A stretch of 64,000 nucleotides of DNA from Simmondsia chinensis (taxonomy: Eukaryota; Streptophyta; Magnoliopsida; Caryophyllales; Simmondsiaceae): the NCBI GenBank assembly GCA_018398585.1, contig JAGTTD010000021.1, positions 1,014,501 through 1,078,500 of the forward strand, written 5' to 3'. Under the pieces are notes generated by a model. That model ran no database searches. It saw only the letters and a list, made by a program, of their open reading frames with translations, and had not been told where the DNA came from. Both the position numbers and the translations under genes were made by a program. How positions within the stretch are numbered: the first letter of the stretch is position 1; each line of letters begins with the position of its first letter. Shown one piece after another: positions 63,861-64,000 of the stretch.

Positions 63861-64000
63861 GTTTGGCCGAATTGTGAGGAAGCTTTGAATTGGAGTATTT
63901 GTCTAAAAAAATTTTAACTTTTATTGTTGTTTCTACTTTGAAAGTAGAGAAACAGTTTTTACTTTCACTTAAAAGCACTTTTCTTTCGGTTCTAAATGTC

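Overview
This 64-kb window is nuclear DNA of a core eudicot plant; I cannot place the species. The evidence is spliced genes of plant-only families, Ty1/copia and Ty3/gypsy retrotransposons, plant RTE and L1-type LINEs, many short DNA transposons, a nuclear tRNA-Ala gene and a piece of plant mitochondrial rRNA. The DNA is AT-rich. Real coding sequence occupies only about 3 kb and most of the rest is transposon-derived.

Four host protein genes can be assembled from spliced exons. (1) 7346-13966 (+), nine exons: a 460-residue protein with an acidic N-terminus, a SAP motif and a C-terminal CCCH zinc finger. (2) 22816-25011 (-), two coding exons: a 158-residue class III small heat-shock protein, with a probable leader intron and a promoter near 26.4-26.5 kb carrying a heat-shock element and a G-box. 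(3) 39455-48064 (+), three exons: a 127-residue dormancy/auxin-associated (DRM1/ARP) protein whose first intron has grown to about 7 kb. (4) 58482 to the right edge (+), six visible exons: an adrenodoxin-type mitochondrial [2Fe-2S] ferredoxin, cut by the window end, with a leader intron starting near 56060. A tRNA-Ala(TGC) gene lies just upstream of gene 4.

Large transposons: a defective Ty1/copia element at 26595-32376 (+); a second copia element with a matching target duplication at 49895-54928 (-); a gypsy chromovirus remnant at 19442-21905 (+); a 1.3-kb hAT element with 8-bp duplications at 33470-34782; and nested DNA transposons at 5238-7107. A rearranged, partly inverted copy of the 3' end of gene 1 lies at 18215-19262.

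The most interesting signal is a dispersed family of short retroposons. About 18 copies share a 3' module of roughly 125 bp ending in (TTG)n. At least six carry a head derived from 5S ribosomal RNA with its internal promoter. The same 3' module terminates longer fragments of an RTE-clade LINE, one of which still encodes the end of the LINE reverse transcriptase. This looks like a plant 5S-rRNA-headed SINE that borrows the tail of an RTE LINE. Several copies have clear 13-17-bp target duplications, and two hairpins in the tail show paired, compensating base changes. Copies fill the introns of genes 2, 3 and 4. A family of roughly 370-bp MITEs with long terminal inverted repeats is also abundant and hosts two of the retroposon insertions.
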